A DNA stretch of 64,000 bases from Mucilaginibacter sp. Lineage in GTDB: Bacteria > Bacteroidota > Bacteroidia > Sphingobacteriales > Sphingobacteriaceae. Positions 45,932-55,104 of the stretch are shown piece after piece. Positions within the stretch are counted from its first letter, which is position 1; every line of letters begins with the position of its first letter. The notes below the pieces were generated by a model. The model saw only the letters and a program-made list of their open reading frames with translations. It was not told the origin of the DNA and ran no database searches. The stretch is taken from NCBI RefSeq assembly GCF_025362475.1, contig NZ_JANYGH010000029.1, positions 62,001 to 126,000 on the forward strand, written 5' to 3'. The position numbers were made by a program, and so were the translations under genes.

Positions 45932-46894
45932 TTATTGGTGTTTAAGGGGTTGGGTAAATACAAAATCCTCATCGGCCAAAGGTTTATGGCAGCTTACACA
46001 TTCGCGGGCAAACATTACATCGGTACCATAAGGCACCAGTTTAGGGGTTTTAAAGCGGGCGAAACCCCAGCCTTTAGTTGTTTTGTATTTTTGATCGTCT
46101 TTAATCATGTATTCTATCTGCTTAAAAGCGCCGGTGTGTACCTCTCCATCTTTATCGGCAAGCTGGTCCCAAGCTACTTTGGCAAATATGGTTCCGTTTG
46201 GCCAGGGATTAATATGATTCTCCTTAATAGCCTTAGTAGCCACATCATTACCAAATATCACCCGCATGGTACCATTATCAAAACGCTCGGTTGTACTTAT
46301 AGGTTGCCAGTTTTTGTAATCGGGAATGTAGGTAACGCTGTTAAGCGCGGTGGGCAGTTTACCCGCAGCAACTTTTCCTTTTTGCCAGTGCTGGTATTGT
46401 TTATCCAAAGCATTTATTTTTGCGGTATCCGCGGGTTTATTCACAACCATATCGGCCATGTACTTTTTTAGCACGACAAGATCATTGGCCGACACCTTTG
46501 CCGATGAATGTACCAGCACATAATCTTTAACCGGCATTGCGCCTGCCGAGATCTGGTTAACAGCCTCCCATAGTTTCGCTTTCTGATCGGCAGGGGCAAG
46601 GTTTTTCCATGTAGAAAAATTAAGACCCGCCCGGCCATCCTTAACATGCTGCGCCACCTGCCAGTAAATGGGGGCTACTTTATCATACCATCGCAGGTTT
46701 GTTTGGTTGGAGTGGCAATCGTAACAAGCGCGTATAATAATGGCTTTAACGTCGGCAGGAGCTTCAAAGTCGCCGGTTGCCGGTGAGTTTTTAATTTCGG
46801 GATGAATAAATTGGATCCCGGAAAAAGCGATAATTAAAACAATAACCAGTATGAAATAATTTCGCTTGCTGGTTTGGTTTACTAACTTCCTCAT
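45932..46894 (-). CDS. Heme-binding domain and cytochrome P460 fusion protein
   Basis: This 320-aa protein has an N-terminal membrane anchor or signal (about 12-30, FILVIVLIIAFSGIQFI). A haem-binding domain (PF14376-like) has CYDCH at 57-61 and the following WYDKVAPIYWQVAQHV. The C-terminal cytochrome P460 domain has RVIFGNDVATKAI near 211 and GWGFARF near 276, with the second heme motif CVSCH at 299-303. Two c-type hemes are therefore expected. P460 proteins oxidise hydroxylamine or NO in some bacteria, but in heterotrophic Bacteroidota the role is unsettled. It is the first gene of a four-gene operon with a lipoprotein, a kinase and a regulator. Confidence 0.9.
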   Translation of the reverse strand: MRKLVNQTSKRNYFILVIVLIIAFSGIQFIHPEIKNSPATGDFEAPADVKAIIIRACYDCHSNQTNLRWYDKVAPIYWQVAQHVKDGRAGLNFSTWKNLAPADQKAKLWEAVNQISAGAMPVKDYVLVHSSAKVSANDLVVLKKYMADMVVNKPADTAKINALDKQYQHWQKGKVAAGKLPTALNSVTYIPDYKNWQPISTTERFDNGTMRVIFGNDVATKAIKENHINPWPNGTIFAKVAWDQLADKDGEVHTGAFKQIEYMIKDDQKYKTTKGWGFARFKTPKLVPYGTDVMFARECVSCHKPLADEDFVFTQPLKHQ

Positions 46895-47043
46895 TGTGAA
46901 ATACTTTTATACAAAGGAAGCATGAATACAGCGGATAGCAAAGCGCTTTTATGTTCAATACGGCAAAATAACAGGGCAAACCGGCATTGCGGAGGTTGAT
47001 GGTGGGGATTGCCTTTTGTATAGGAAATTCTTTCTGCACAAAA

Positions 47044-47070
47044 AAGCCCTGCATAGTTTATGCAAGGCTT
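47044..47070 (-). terminator. Terminator of dnaA
   Basis: Arms 47044-47054 and 47060-47070 pair over 11 positions with one mismatch and a 5-base loop. On the minus strand the stem is followed by a T run, 26 bases after the dnaA stop codon. Confidence 0.8.
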
Positions 47071-47095
47071 GTAGTAATATGGTTAGCAGGTTAGT

Positions 47096-48523
47096 TTATG
47101 ACATTTTTAGTTTTTTCTGAATATCAGCAACGTAACCTTTAAATTTCTTGTCGGTGTCGATAAGGTCTTCAACAGTTTGGCAGGCATAGATCACGGTAGA
47201 GTGGTCGCGGCCGCCAAAGAAATGGCCTATTGATTTTAATGAACTTTTGGTATGGGCTTTTGCAAGGTACATTGAAATTTGGCGGGCCTGCACAATTTCG
47301 CGTTTGCGGGTTTGTGATTTCACCATTTCAATAGGCACTTCAAAGTATTCGCAAACCAGGCTTTGTATGTACTCCATCGAAATTTCTTTTGATGAGTTCT
47401 TCACAAAGTTTTTCAACATTTGTTTAGCAAGGTTCAGGTCTATCTCCTTACGGTTAAGGGTTGATTGTGCCAATAATGATACCATAGCACCTTCCAGCTC
47501 ACGTACATTGTTATCAATGTTATGGGCTACATATTCAATAACATCGTTTGATAGTTCAATACCATCCTGGTAGATTTTGTTCTTGAGGATAGCCATACGG
47601 GTTTCCAGATCAGGGATCTGTAAATCGGCGGATAGGCCCCATTTAAATCTTGATAATAGTCTTTCTTCTAAACCGGCCAGGTCTTTAGGGGCTTTGTCTG
47701 ATGTAATGATCAGCTGTTTGCCGCTTTGGTGCAGGTGGTTAAATATGTGGAAGAAGAAATCCTGTGTTTTTTCTTTACCGGCAAAGTTGTGCACATCATC
47801 CATGATGAGTACATCAATGGCCTGGTAAAAATTTACAAAATCGTTAATGTTGTTATGTTTCAGCGCGTCAACAAATTGTTGAGTAAATTTCTCGCATGAT
47901 ACATAAAGTACCAATTTATCGGGTAGCGAACGTTTGATCTCGTTACCGATGGCCTGGGCAAGGTGAGTTTTACCTAAACCTACACCACCATAGATCATTA
48001 AAGGGTTAAATGAAGTGCCACCCGGTTTTGCGGCTACAGCGTAACCTGCAGAGCGGGCCAAACGGTTACAGTCACCTTCAACAAAGTTTTCGAAGGTGTA
48101 GTTCCTGTTCAGTTGCGGATCTACATTTAATTTTTTCAAGCCGGGAATCACAAAAGGGTTTTTGATATCCTTATTGATTGAAATAGGTATCGGCATTGAC
48201 TGATACTTTGACTCGGCGCCATTTCCGTTCGAGGGCATATTAGTTGTATAGGGTTTACTTGATGATGATTGCTCAACAACAATATTATACTCCAAACGTC
48301 CTTCGTCCCCTAATTGTTTTTTTATTGTTTTGCGCAGCAAGCCTACGTAGTGCTCCTCAAGCCATTCGTAAAAAAACAAACTTGGTACTTGTATGGTTAA
48401 AACACTCCCCTCCATCCTTAAGGCTTTTATCGGCTCAAACCAGGTTTTGAAGCTCTGTGCCGGTATGTTGTCCTTTATGATCTGAAGACAGCTATTCCAA
48501 ACGTTAGTACAAGTTTTTTCCAT
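47096..48523 (-). CDS. dnaA: Chromosomal replication initiator protein DnaA
   Basis: This 475-aa protein has all four DnaA domains. Domain I (about 1-85) contains WFEPIKALRMEGSVLTIQVP. A short linker follows, then an AAA+ domain with Walker A GGVGLGKTHLAQAI and Walker B VLIMDDVHNFAG. Domain IV ends the protein with the DNA-binding signature GGRDHSTVIYACQTVEDLI. It unwinds oriC and regulates transcription at DnaA boxes. The gene is monocistronic, with an AT-rich region upstream that has one DnaA-box-like site. No dnaN or other replication gene is adjacent. Confidence 0.98.
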   Translation of the reverse strand: MEKTCTNVWNSCLQIIKDNIPAQSFKTWFEPIKALRMEGSVLTIQVPSLFFYEWLEEHYVGLLRKTIKKQLGDEGRLEYNIVVEQSSSSKPYTTNMPSNGNGAESKYQSMPIPISINKDIKNPFVIPGLKKLNVDPQLNRNYTFENFVEGDCNRLARSAGYAVAAKPGGTSFNPLMIYGGVGLGKTHLAQAIGNEIKRSLPDKLVLYVSCEKFTQQFVDALKHNNINDFVNFYQAIDVLIMDDVHNFAGKEKTQDFFFHIFNHLHQSGKQLIITSDKAPKDLAGLEERLLSRFKWGLSADLQIPDLETRMAILKNKIYQDGIELSNDVIEYVAHNIDNNVRELEGAMVSLLAQSTLNRKEIDLNLAKQMLKNFVKNSSKEISMEYIQSLVCEYFEVPIEMVKSQTRKREIVQARQISMYLAKAHTKSSLKSIGHFFGGRDHSTVIYACQTVEDLIDTDKKFKGYVADIQKKLKMS

Positions 48524-48952
48524 GTATATATAAGTAATTATTTGATTTCCAACCCCTCAGCCAACATCTTTTGGGACTGCTACGGAACATCGAATATTGC
48601 CAAAAAAAGCTTATAAAAAAATTAAATTTTCACTTTTTTAACATTTCTCAAGTTATCAACAAAAGTTGTTTTTAAATATAAAATTTGTATATAAGGCTTT
48701 ATTTTGTATTGAGAAACGCAATTGTATAAATTTTTAATTAATTTTTTTTTTTCTTTCAGAGCAAAAAACGGTAAAAAAGCGGCTTTTTTTTGACGTTGTT
48801 ATACGCCAAAATTGAGGCAATTGTTGAGCCATATTAGCCGTTTGTACTAAACTAAAAACTAAAGCGCTGGACCAGTGCCGAATACAATTAAAATCTGATA
48901 TTTATTAAATGTGGCAAGCTATCTGCACAATTTCAAAAGCCACGGCACGATA
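48524..48952. other. AT-rich region between dnaA and the mutase gene
   Basis: These 429 bases are strongly AT-rich from about 48600 to 48790, with A and T tracts (for example TTTTTAATTAATTTTTTTTT). One TTATCAACA at 48653-48661 differs by one base from the DnaA box TTATCCACA. It holds the dnaA promoter. A single weak box is not enough to call it an origin. Confidence 0.5.
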
Positions 48953-50497
48953 TCAATATTCTCCAAAAACGCTGCGTAGTGTATCTGCGATCTCTCCTAA
49001 GGTAGCGTAGTTTTCAACCGAAGATACTATAAAGGGCATCAAATTTTCGGTGCCCGAAGCAGCCATCTTCAATAGTTGCAGATTATCTTTAACAGCGTTG
49101 TTGTTTCTTTTGTTTTTAAGTTTTGTGATTTTTTCCATCTGCATTTTACGGATGGAGTCATCAACCCTGAACACGTTGCGGGGAGCATCTTCTTGCTGGA
49201 CGAATTTGTTTACGCCAACCAAAACTTTCTCGCCGTTTTCGATATCGATCTGGTACTGGTAGGCAGATGCAGCTATTTCCTGCTGTATATAGTCTTGTTC
49301 AATAGCTTTCACTGCGCCGCCCATGGCGTCTATCTTATCTATATACAATTGTGCGGCGGCTTCAACCTCGTTGGTGAGCGATTCTATAAAATAAGAACCA
49401 GCCAGCGGATCCACGGTATCGGTAACGCCGCTTTCAAAAGCGATGATCTGCTGGGTGCGCAGGGCTATTTTTGCAGCAGCTTCGGTAGGTAATGACAATG
49501 CTTCGTCATAACCATTGGTATGTAGTGATTGTGTGCCGCCCAATACGGCTGCCAGCGCCTGGTTACTTACACGTATAATATTATTTAGGGGCTGCTGGGC
49601 GGTTAAGGTTGAGCCACCGGTTTGGGTATGGAAACGGAGCTTTTGCGCTCCGGCATCAGTCGCGCCCAACTCCTTGGTTATATGCGCCCACATTCGCCTT
49701 GCAGCCCTGAACTTGGCTATCTCCTCAAAAAAATTATTATGGCAATTGAAAAAGAAAGAGAGGCGTTTGGCAAATACATTTATATCCAACCCCTTATCCA
49801 GTGCTGCTTTTAAATATGCTTTACCATTGGCTAATGTAAAGGCCAGCTCCTGCACGGCCGTTGAGCCGGCCTCGCGGATATGGTATCCCGATATGGATAT
49901 GGTGTTCCATTTGGGCACCTCTTTACTGCAATATTCAAACACATCGGTAATGAGCCGCATGGATGGGGTAGGCGGGTATATATATGTACCGCGCGCGGCA
50001 TACTCCTTTAGTATATCGTTTTGTACTGTTCCCGAGATCTGGTGCAGATCGGCCCCTTGCTTTTTGGCGAGAGCAATATACATGGCCAGCAATATAGGCG
50101 CGGTGGCGTTAATGGTCATGCTGGTGGTAATATCCTTTAATTGGATGCCATCAAACAGAATCTCGATATCTTCTAACGAATCAATGGCTACGCCTACTTT
50201 GCCAACTTCGCCCTCTGATAGTTCATGGTCGCTGTCGTATCCAATTTGTGTGGGAAGATCAAAGGCCACAGATAAGCCGGTTGTGCCCTGAGTTAATAAA
50301 TAATGGTAACGTTTGTTTGATTCTTCGGCTGTTGAAAATCCGGCGTACTGGCGCATGGTCCAGGCTTTGCCCCGGTACATGTCTTTCTGGATACCGCGTG
50401 TAAAAGGGAACTCGCCGGGGAGTTCATCCATTTGCGATGGCCCGGTGTATACTTCCTTAATTTCGATACCAGATGTGGTGCTGAATTTTTTAGCCAT
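48953..50497 (-). CDS. Methylmalonyl-CoA mutase family, large (catalytic) subunit without B12 domain
   Basis: This 514-aa protein matches the TIM-barrel part of acyl-CoA mutases: [20 protein letters not shown], the substrate region [50 protein letters not shown] and [17 protein letters not shown]. It ends at residue 514, before the cobalamin-binding domain would begin, so the B12 subunit must be encoded elsewhere. The reaction is the interconversion of succinyl-CoA or a related acyl-CoA with its branched isomer. The upstream gene ends five bases before this start, so the two are an operon. It may be methylmalonyl- or isobutyryl-CoA specific; I cannot decide by eye. Confidence 0.93.
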   Translation of the reverse strand: MAKKFSTTSGIEIKEVYTGPSQMDELPGEFPFTRGIQKDMYRGKAWTMRQYAGFSTAEESNKRYHYLLTQGTTGLSVAFDLPTQIGYDSDHELSEGEVGKVGVAIDSLEDIEILFDGIQLKDITTSMTINATAPILLAMYIALAKKQGADLHQISGTVQNDILKEYAARGTYIYPPTPSMRLITDVFEYCSKEVPKWNTISISGYHIREAGSTAVQELAFTLANGKAYLKAALDKGLDINVFAKRLSFFFNCHNNFFEEIAKFRAARRMWAHITKELGATDAGAQKLRFHTQTGGSTLTAQQPLNNIIRVSNQALAAVLGGTQSLHTNGYDEALSLPTEAAAKIALRTQQIIAFESGVTDTVDPLAGSYFIESLTNEVEAAAQLYIDKIDAMGGAVKAIEQDYIQQEIAASAYQYQIDIENGEKVLVGVNKFVQQEDAPRNVFRVDDSIRKMQMEKITKLKNKRNNNAVKDNLQLLKMAASGTENLMPFIVSSVENYATLGEIADTLRSVFGEY

Positions 50498-50502
50498 TGC
50501 GT

Positions 50503-51033
50503 TTAAAATAATTCTTCCAGATCCTGCCTAACCAGGTTGACGGCTATCTCGTACGGATCATCTTCCAGCTGACTTAAATGAATGAGCACGGTTTTGCTTA
50601 GTTCCATGCCGGTTGAATTTTCGGGCATGGCCTTTACCGCGTTGTTTACCAGGCTCAGGGTGTCTTCTTTAACGCGTTTGAGCACAGCCCAAACCCTGCT
50701 GCTCACGTATATTTGCTGCGTAACATTATGCTGAAATTCGTTACGGATTTCGTTTACCACGATGATGTGCAATTCGGCTGCTGATAAGCCGCCAACGTTG
50801 AGGCGGATAAGCATATTAGCAGGGTTAATACGCTCAATAAATAATACAACCCGCTCATACGCCTGCAAGCGTAGAGGCAATGTTTGTGTACTAACACTGC
50901 GTTTGAGCTCCAATATTTGTAACTGGCTTTGTTTATCCAGGTAAGGTTTAAACAGGTAAAAAGCTATCCATACTACACCGGCCCCGGCAATGGTGAATTT
51001 TAAAATATCAAGTAAATAAAGAGGTGTTAGCAT
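50503..51033 (-). CDS. Conserved membrane-anchored hypothetical protein upstream of the mutase
   Basis: This 176-aa protein has one N-terminal membrane helix (about 8-28, [21 protein letters not shown]) and then a helical soluble domain ([20 protein letters not shown] and [20 protein letters not shown]). I recognise the pattern as a Bacteroidota-conserved family that often sits next to the mutase large subunit, but not its function. It precedes the mutase gene by five bases and shares its operon. A role as a membrane tether or small assembly factor is possible but unsupported. Confidence 0.75.
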   Translation of the reverse strand: MLTPLYLLDILKFTIAGAGVVWIAFYLFKPYLDKQSQLQILELKRSVSTQTLPLRLQAYERVVLFIERINPANMLIRLNVGGLSAAELHIIVVNEIRNEFQHNVTQQIYVSSRVWAVLKRVKEDTLSLVNNAVKAMPENSTGMELSKTVLIHLSQLEDDPYEIAVNLVRQDLEELF

Positions 51034-51071
51034 GTTTTTTTAAAATGTTAAGCTGAGGTCATAAAATACCC

Positions 51072-51089
51072 GTGGATGTAAAAATCCAC
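51072..51089. promoter_or_regulatory. Inverted repeat upstream of the IscA-type gene
   Basis: GTGGAT (51072-51077) and ATCCAC (51084-51089) form a small dyad just upstream of the -7 element, in the -10 to -35 spacer area. It could be an operator for an iron-sulfur regulator; nothing more is shown by the sequence. Confidence 0.35.
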
Positions 51090-51098
51090 ATTTTACCT

Positions 51099-51106
51099 TA
51101 TATTTG
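51099..51106 (+). promoter_or_regulatory. Bacteroidota-type -7 promoter element for the IscA-type gene
   Basis: TATATTTG matches the TAnnTTTG consensus and ends 20 bases before the start codon at 51127, implying a short 5' leader. Confidence 0.6.
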
Positions 51107-51126
51107 TATAGTTAAATAAAAATAAG

Positions 51127-51474
51127 ATGAGCACTGCTGTTGAAATTGCACCGGTATCCTTTACAGAGGGAGCCGTTAAAGAACTTTTTAAATTGAAGGA
51201 TCAGCAAGAGATAGGTGAAGACTTTGGCCTGCGTGTTGGTGTTGAAGGTGGTGGCTGCTCTGGCATGAACTACATTTTAGGTTTCGATCAGAAAAAGGAT
51301 GGAGACCAGGAATTTATCATTGATGGTATAAAGGTTTTTATGCATAAAGCACATGGCATGTACCTGATGGGGATGCAGATTAATTTCCAGGATGGCTTAA
51401 ACGCGCGTGGGTTTACCTTTAATAATCCTAACGCTGCCAGTACCTGTGGTTGCGGAACTTCGTTTTCGGTATAA
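51127..51474 (+). CDS. IscA/SufA/ErpA-type iron-sulfur cluster assembly protein
   Basis: This 115-aa A-type carrier has the three conserved ligand cysteines, Cys44 in GGGCSGMNYIL and Cys107 and Cys109 in STCGCGTSF. Length and order are typical of the family (PF01521). It transfers iron-sulfur clusters or iron to target apoproteins in the cytoplasm. It is monocistronic, with its own promoter element and terminator. No suf or isc genes are in the window. Which of the three A-type classes it belongs to cannot be told by eye. Confidence 0.95.
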   Translation: MSTAVEIAPVSFTEGAVKELFKLKDQQEIGEDFGLRVGVEGGGCSGMNYILGFDQKKDGDQEFIIDGIKVFMHKAHGMYLMGMQINFQDGLNARGFTFNNPNAASTCGCGTSFSV

Positions 51475-51490
51475 ATAAATAAAATCAGGA

Positions 51491-51527
51491 TATAAGAACC
51501 GTGTGCATCAGGCATGCGGTTTTTATA
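51491..51527 (+). terminator. Terminator of the IscA-type gene
   Basis: The stem AACCGTGTGC (51497-51506) pairs with GCATGCGGTT (51512-51521), including two G-U pairs, and runs into a T-rich end. Confidence 0.7.
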
Positions 51528-51843
51528 TCATATAATATCTCCACAGTTTAGCTATGGTATTTGCTGCTCATAGTCTGTGTTCCTTCCTCTTTCTTAGTTA
51601 GTTTCTTATTTTGGGTGGTTATCGTTGTGATGCGCTTTTTACTGTGGCTGCATTTCATAAACGCATTTGCCGTTATAAACCATAGGCAAAAGATACTTCA
51701 AAACGGAGTTATACAATAATTGCACAGTTACTATACAATTACTGGTAAGGTAAGTTTCCAAACAATTTTGCTGTTATTTGTTACATTTACTATACGCATT
51801 AATAGTTTAAGCAAGGCTGTCAATGCAACCAATTATTTGTTAA
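51528..51843. other. Intergenic region upstream of patatin
   Basis: About 316 bases follow the IscA terminator. They are AT-rich and contain no recognised gene, RNA or repeat. The last 60 bases probably hold the promoter for the patatin gene. Confidence 0.4.
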
Positions 51844-52728
51844 ATGAAACAAAATATATCCTTAGTATTATCGGGTGGCGGGGCCAGGGGCATAGCTCAT
51901 ATTGGTGTAATTGAAGAATTGGAGCGACAGGGATTTAATATAATTTCGGTTGCTGGTACATCAATGGGGGCTGTTGTTGGCGGTGTATATGCTTTAGGGC
52001 AAATGGAAGCCTATAAAAGCTGGCTTTACACACTTGATAAACTAAAAGTGTTCGGTCTTATTGATTTTAGTTTTAGTGCACAGGGGATGGTTAAGGGGGA
52101 TAAGCTTTTTAATACCATAAAAGCGTTTATCAATGATGCCAATATTGAAGATCTTAACATACCGTATGCAGCCGTAGCGGCCGATATCATTAATAAAAAA
52201 GAAGTGGTTTTTACGGAGGGGAGCATTTATGATGCTATCAGGGCATCAATTGCCATTCCTACTGTTTTTACGCCGGTAAAGTATGCTGATGGTTTATTGG
52301 TTGATGGGGGTATTATCAACAACCTGCCTATTGAACATGTAAAAAGGCAACCGGGAGATATATTAGTGGCCGTAAATGTAAACGCGATGATTCCTGTTGA
52401 TAAGCCGGTGGTATGCCAAAATGTGATGGAAGTAAAACATTCCCTTTACCGCCAAAAAATCAAAGATTTTTATCGTCAGCTTTATACGGTGAAGCCACCC
52501 AATCACGAAGAAAAGCTGGGCTATTTTAACGTGATCAATAAAACCTTAAATTTAATGACCTATCATACCACGAAGCTTGCCCTTGAAAAATATTCGCCCA
52601 ATATCCTGGTCAATATATCGCATGAGTATTGTAGTACCTATGATTTTTATAAGGCCGAGGAAATGGTTGAAGCCGGCAGGTACGCAGCCAAAAATGCCAT
52701 CGACGCATATAAAGAAGGCCTTGATTAA
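51844..52728 (+). CDS. Patatin-like phospholipase
   Basis: This 294-aa protein has all three patatin landmarks: the oxyanion-hole motif GGGARG at 11-16, the nucleophile Ser40 in GTSMG, and the catalytic Asp154 in DGG. The usual helix ASIAIPTVFTPV lies before the Asp. Without a signal peptide, it is likely a cytoplasmic or membrane-associated acyl hydrolase acting on lipids (RssA-type). The C-terminal 90 residues are helical and lysine-rich. The substrate is unknown. The gene is monocistronic and has a terminator after the stop codon. Confidence 0.93.
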   Translation: MKQNISLVLSGGGARGIAHIGVIEELERQGFNIISVAGTSMGAVVGGVYALGQMEAYKSWLYTLDKLKVFGLIDFSFSAQGMVKGDKLFNTIKAFINDANIEDLNIPYAAVAADIINKKEVVFTEGSIYDAIRASIAIPTVFTPVKYADGLLVDGGIINNLPIEHVKRQPGDILVAVNVNAMIPVDKPVVCQNVMEVKHSLYRQKIKDFYRQLYTVKPPNHEEKLGYFNVINKTLNLMTYHTTKLALEKYSPNILVNISHEYCSTYDFYKAEEMVEAGRYAAKNAIDAYKEGLD

Positions 52729-52735
52729 AATTTAA

Positions 52736-52765
52736 AACCCCGGCATACCTTGGCAAACCGGGGTT
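52736..52765 (+). terminator. Terminator of patatin gene
   Basis: Arms AACCCCGG (52736-52743) and CCGGGGTT (52758-52765) are perfectly complementary with a 14-base loop and a following T-rich stretch. Confidence 0.8.
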
Positions 52766-52809
52766 GTTTCAGCCTCGCTGATGATTTTATTACTGGTTGG
52801 TTAGCAGGT

Positions 52810-52965
52810 TTATATAGCTGTATCCGTGCGTAAAAAGCCCAGAATCAATGCAATAATAGCAATAACCAATAGTACGTGGATTAAGCCACCTACTGAATAA
52901 ACAAATGCGCCTACTGCCCATCCTATAATGAGGATAACGGCAACGATATACAAAATTGATCTCAT
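52810..52965 (-). CDS. lmo0937-family small membrane protein
   Basis: I translated this 51-aa ORF by hand. It begins MRSILYIVAVILIIGWAVGA, has a short polar turn (VYSVGGLIH) and a second hydrophobic helix (VLLVIAIIALILGFL), and ends RTDTAI. This two-helix plan with the GW and IHxLL pattern is the lmo0937/DUF5670 family of small membrane proteins, often induced by general stress. A real gene is likely because the match covers its full length. Confidence 0.88.
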   Translation of the reverse strand: MRSILYIVAVILIIGWAVGAFVYSVGGLIHVLLVIAIIALILGFLRTDTAI

Positions 52966-53241
52966 GGTAGATATTTTAAAGTGTTAGTAAATGATTGTTA
53001 AGAACTGATTCGATTAATCAATTACAATTTAAATACCAATTACATTTTTTACTTTGAAGTGTAGTATAACCTGTCGCGGAGAGGTGAATTTTGTACTCAA
53101 AATAAGTTATATAGCTTAGTATTCTATACAACTTTAAGGGATAAGCAGCTATATGCCATCCAATTAAGGGGGGAGACGTAATTTTATTGACCTTTCTTTA
53201 CAATTTTATATATTTAGGCTGATAAACCTATAATACCCATT

Positions 53242-53472
53242 ATGTCATTCCTGGGATATTTAAATACGATAAAAGCAAAAACGGGCAAAGGCCCGGCAGA
53301 TTTCAGGGCACTTGCCGAAGAAAAAGGCATCACCCAAAATGGCGAATTAAAAGCAGCTGTAAAAGCAGGTGATATTGTAAAATGGCTTAAAGAAGATTTT
53401 GAACTGGGACACGGACATGCCATGGCCATTTATGCCCTGCTCAAAGGAATCAAGAACGAGGATAGCGAATAG
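53242..53472 (+). CDS. DUF4287 domain protein
   Basis: This 76-aa protein is a compact helical domain: MSFLGYLNTIKAKTGKGPAD, then LAEEKGI and then DIVKWLKEDFELGHGHAMAI. I recognise the DUF4287 pattern, a small domain with unknown function, sometimes fused to DUF5655. Here the domain is alone. A short hairpin ends the gene. Confidence 0.9.
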   Translation: MSFLGYLNTIKAKTGKGPADFRALAEEKGITQNGELKAAVKAGDIVKWLKEDFELGHGHAMAIYALLKGIKNEDSE

Positions 53473-53475
53473 TTG

Positions 53476-53499
53476 GCGGGACGTAAATTATCGTCCCGC
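53476..53499 (+). terminator. Terminator of DUF4287 gene
   Basis: GCGGGACG (53476-53483) pairs with CGTCCCGC (53492-53499) around an 8-base loop, just after the stop codon. A T-run is missing, so activity is less certain. Confidence 0.6.
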
Positions 53500-53526
53500 T
53501 AATTACTCATCCATATCCGGGCCGGG

Positions 53527-53556
53527 CTTTCAGCTTTATGCCTTCTGCTTTAAGCT
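53527..53556. repeat. Half-copy of the AGCTTTAAGCC repeat family
   Basis: GCTTTCAGCTTTATGCC followed by TGCTTTAAGC resembles the family arms at 6376-6476, 16595-16690 and 25690-25726. It abuts the stop codon of the next minus-strand gene. Confidence 0.55.
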
Positions 53557-54549
53557 TTATCTCAGCTTTTGTTTCATATCAAAATGCTCAACCGTTTTGA
53601 TGCCTGTGGGCCATTCATTAAAGGCAGAATACATCACATATTTGTTCTCCTTGTCCAATCCTGGAATGGTATTGCCAATCACTTTCCTTATTCCTTCGTT
53701 TTCCTTTTTAAGGGCCGTGGTGTCCTTTAGCTTGATATTGGTAAGGTAATATATCATCGGGAAATCGCCCTCGGGGGTAGCTTGGTTAAATATTCTTATG
53801 ATCTCCAGGTGGGTGGGAGCGCCCTTTATCGCCATAGGAATATGGTATTTACCTGATACTTCATTTAAAACCGTGCTGTAGAAGCCGCTCATTTCGGTTT
53901 CAGCATCATATTTCCATATGGTGCTTGGACGGGTACAATTAATGGCCGATGCAGCAGTATTAAGCGCATTTACCAGGTAGCCTTTAGCATAGCTTGCTTT
54001 GGCAGCGGCATAAAGCTGCGGTGCGTTTTGGCCATTTTTGGCGTAGGCGCTTTGATCAAGCTGGTTAAGTTTCCACCCATAATCAAACTTGCAATAAATT
54101 GCCGTGATCATGTACTGATTGGCAATATTTTTAGGCACAAAACAGGCTATGTACATTTCTTTAACGCCGCCGGGGCAATACAATTTATAATTGTTACTAC
54201 CCTTTAAATTGGCGTTAATGGTATCGCCATGTATGTAGTGGTTTACGATGTAATATTCATCAAGCAGGGAATACTCGCCTTCTTTAAAGCGGTTGCTTGC
54301 CAGCTCTACCTGTCGTTTCCGGTAGGGAGCGGCAATAAAATCCTGCGACATGATGAACTCCAGCTGTACTTCATCATTAGTTTTTAGTGCGGCAAATAAC
54401 TTTTTATTTAAGTCGTGAAAACGAGTTTGATCTCCGGAACTTATTTTGTCATTTTTATAAATTCCCGGGCCGGGTGGCGCGCAGCTTTGTAAAGTAAAAA
54501 CAGTAAACAAAAAGATGGATATCCTTGTGAAAGGTTTAGTATATTTCAT
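53557..54549 (-). CDS. Hypothetical lipoprotein
   Basis: I start at ATG 54549 (330 aa, MKYTKPFTRISIFLFTVFTL). The signal peptide ends in a lipobox with QSCAPPG, so the protein is probably a lipoprotein. The mature part begins with a helical region (FHDLNKKLFAALKTNDEVQLEF) that may be an NTF2-like fold and continues with mixed alpha/beta structure. A middle segment NAPQLYAAAKASYAKGYLVN resembles the TPR-type helices. I do not recognise a named family. It stands alone on the minus strand. Confidence 0.7.
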   Translation of the reverse strand: MKYTKPFTRISIFLFTVFTLQSCAPPGPGIYKNDKISSGDQTRFHDLNKKLFAALKTNDEVQLEFIMSQDFIAAPYRKRQVELASNRFKEGEYSLLDEYYIVNHYIHGDTINANLKGSNNYKLYCPGGVKEMYIACFVPKNIANQYMITAIYCKFDYGWKLNQLDQSAYAKNGQNAPQLYAAAKASYAKGYLVNALNTAASAINCTRPSTIWKYDAETEMSGFYSTVLNEVSGKYHIPMAIKGAPTHLEIIRIFNQATPEGDFPMIYYLTNIKLKDTTALKKENEGIRKVIGNTIPGLDKENKYVMYSAFNEWPTGIKTVEHFDMKQKLR

Positions 54550-54664
54550 TATAAATTGCAATAGGTTATTGTTACGATGATACAGATTTATTAGCTACTT
54601 AGCAAAATTTACTGTAGCATTTTCATTACCGTAGCCGTAATGTCATTAACAAACCTGAGTATCA

Positions 54665-55078
54665 ATGAGAAAATTACTACTTGTAGTACTGGCGGCTGTT
54701 GTTATGATAAGCTGCCATAAAGAAAATAAAATTAATAAGGCCGATAACCTTAACATTACAGGCAACTGGGAATACCGCGGAACCACATGTTATTGCGTGC
54801 CCCCAACTGATACCAATGCCTATAAACCCGGCAATGGAACCATTTACAGCTTCATCGGAGGTACTTACAAGTATTCGGTTAAACATCAATTGCAAAAAAG
54901 CGGTACCTTCAAACTGTTTAAAGAAAACGTAAATGGCACCGAGCTTAACCGCATCATTTTTGATAATGATAATAGTGGCGAGGCTAAATATATAGGACTT
55001 AACGGGAATAAATTTAGCCTTGGTGGAGCCATAGGAAGTGCCGCAGATGCACCGGTGGATTTTTATGAAAAGCTATAA
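54665..55078 (+). CDS. Small lipoprotein, lipocalin-like
   Basis: This 137-aa protein has a lipoprotein signal ending at the Cys in MISCHKEN (residue 17). The mature part has the pattern NITGNWEYRGTTCYCVPPTD and repeated beta-strand segments, as in the lipocalin-like lipoproteins of Bacteroidota (for example lipocalin_4 or META-like groups). Ligand and function are unknown. It is convergent with the PhzF gene, with only 26 bases between the stop codons. Confidence 0.7.
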   Translation: MRKLLLVVLAAVVMISCHKENKINKADNLNITGNWEYRGTTCYCVPPTDTNAYKPGNGTIYSFIGGTYKYSVKHQLQKSGTFKLFKENVNGTELNRIIFDNDNSGEAKYIGLNGNKFSLGGAIGSAADAPVDFYEKL

Positions 55079-55104
55079 ATACTTATTAGTCGCCTAAGTA
55101 CTCT

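Noticed and set aside
45935..46471. 178-codon open frame opposite the cytochrome P460 gene
   Set aside because: It is antisense to the part encoding the P460 domain and the second CxxCH motif; composition is not protein-like.
48524..48952. Replication origin
   Set aside because: Only one imperfect DnaA box is visible and no cluster of boxes; AT-richness alone is not enough.
49515..50291. 258-codon open frame on the plus strand opposite the mutase gene
   Set aside because: It lies entirely within the clearly coding mutase gene on the other strand and has no domain pattern; it is a shadow frame.
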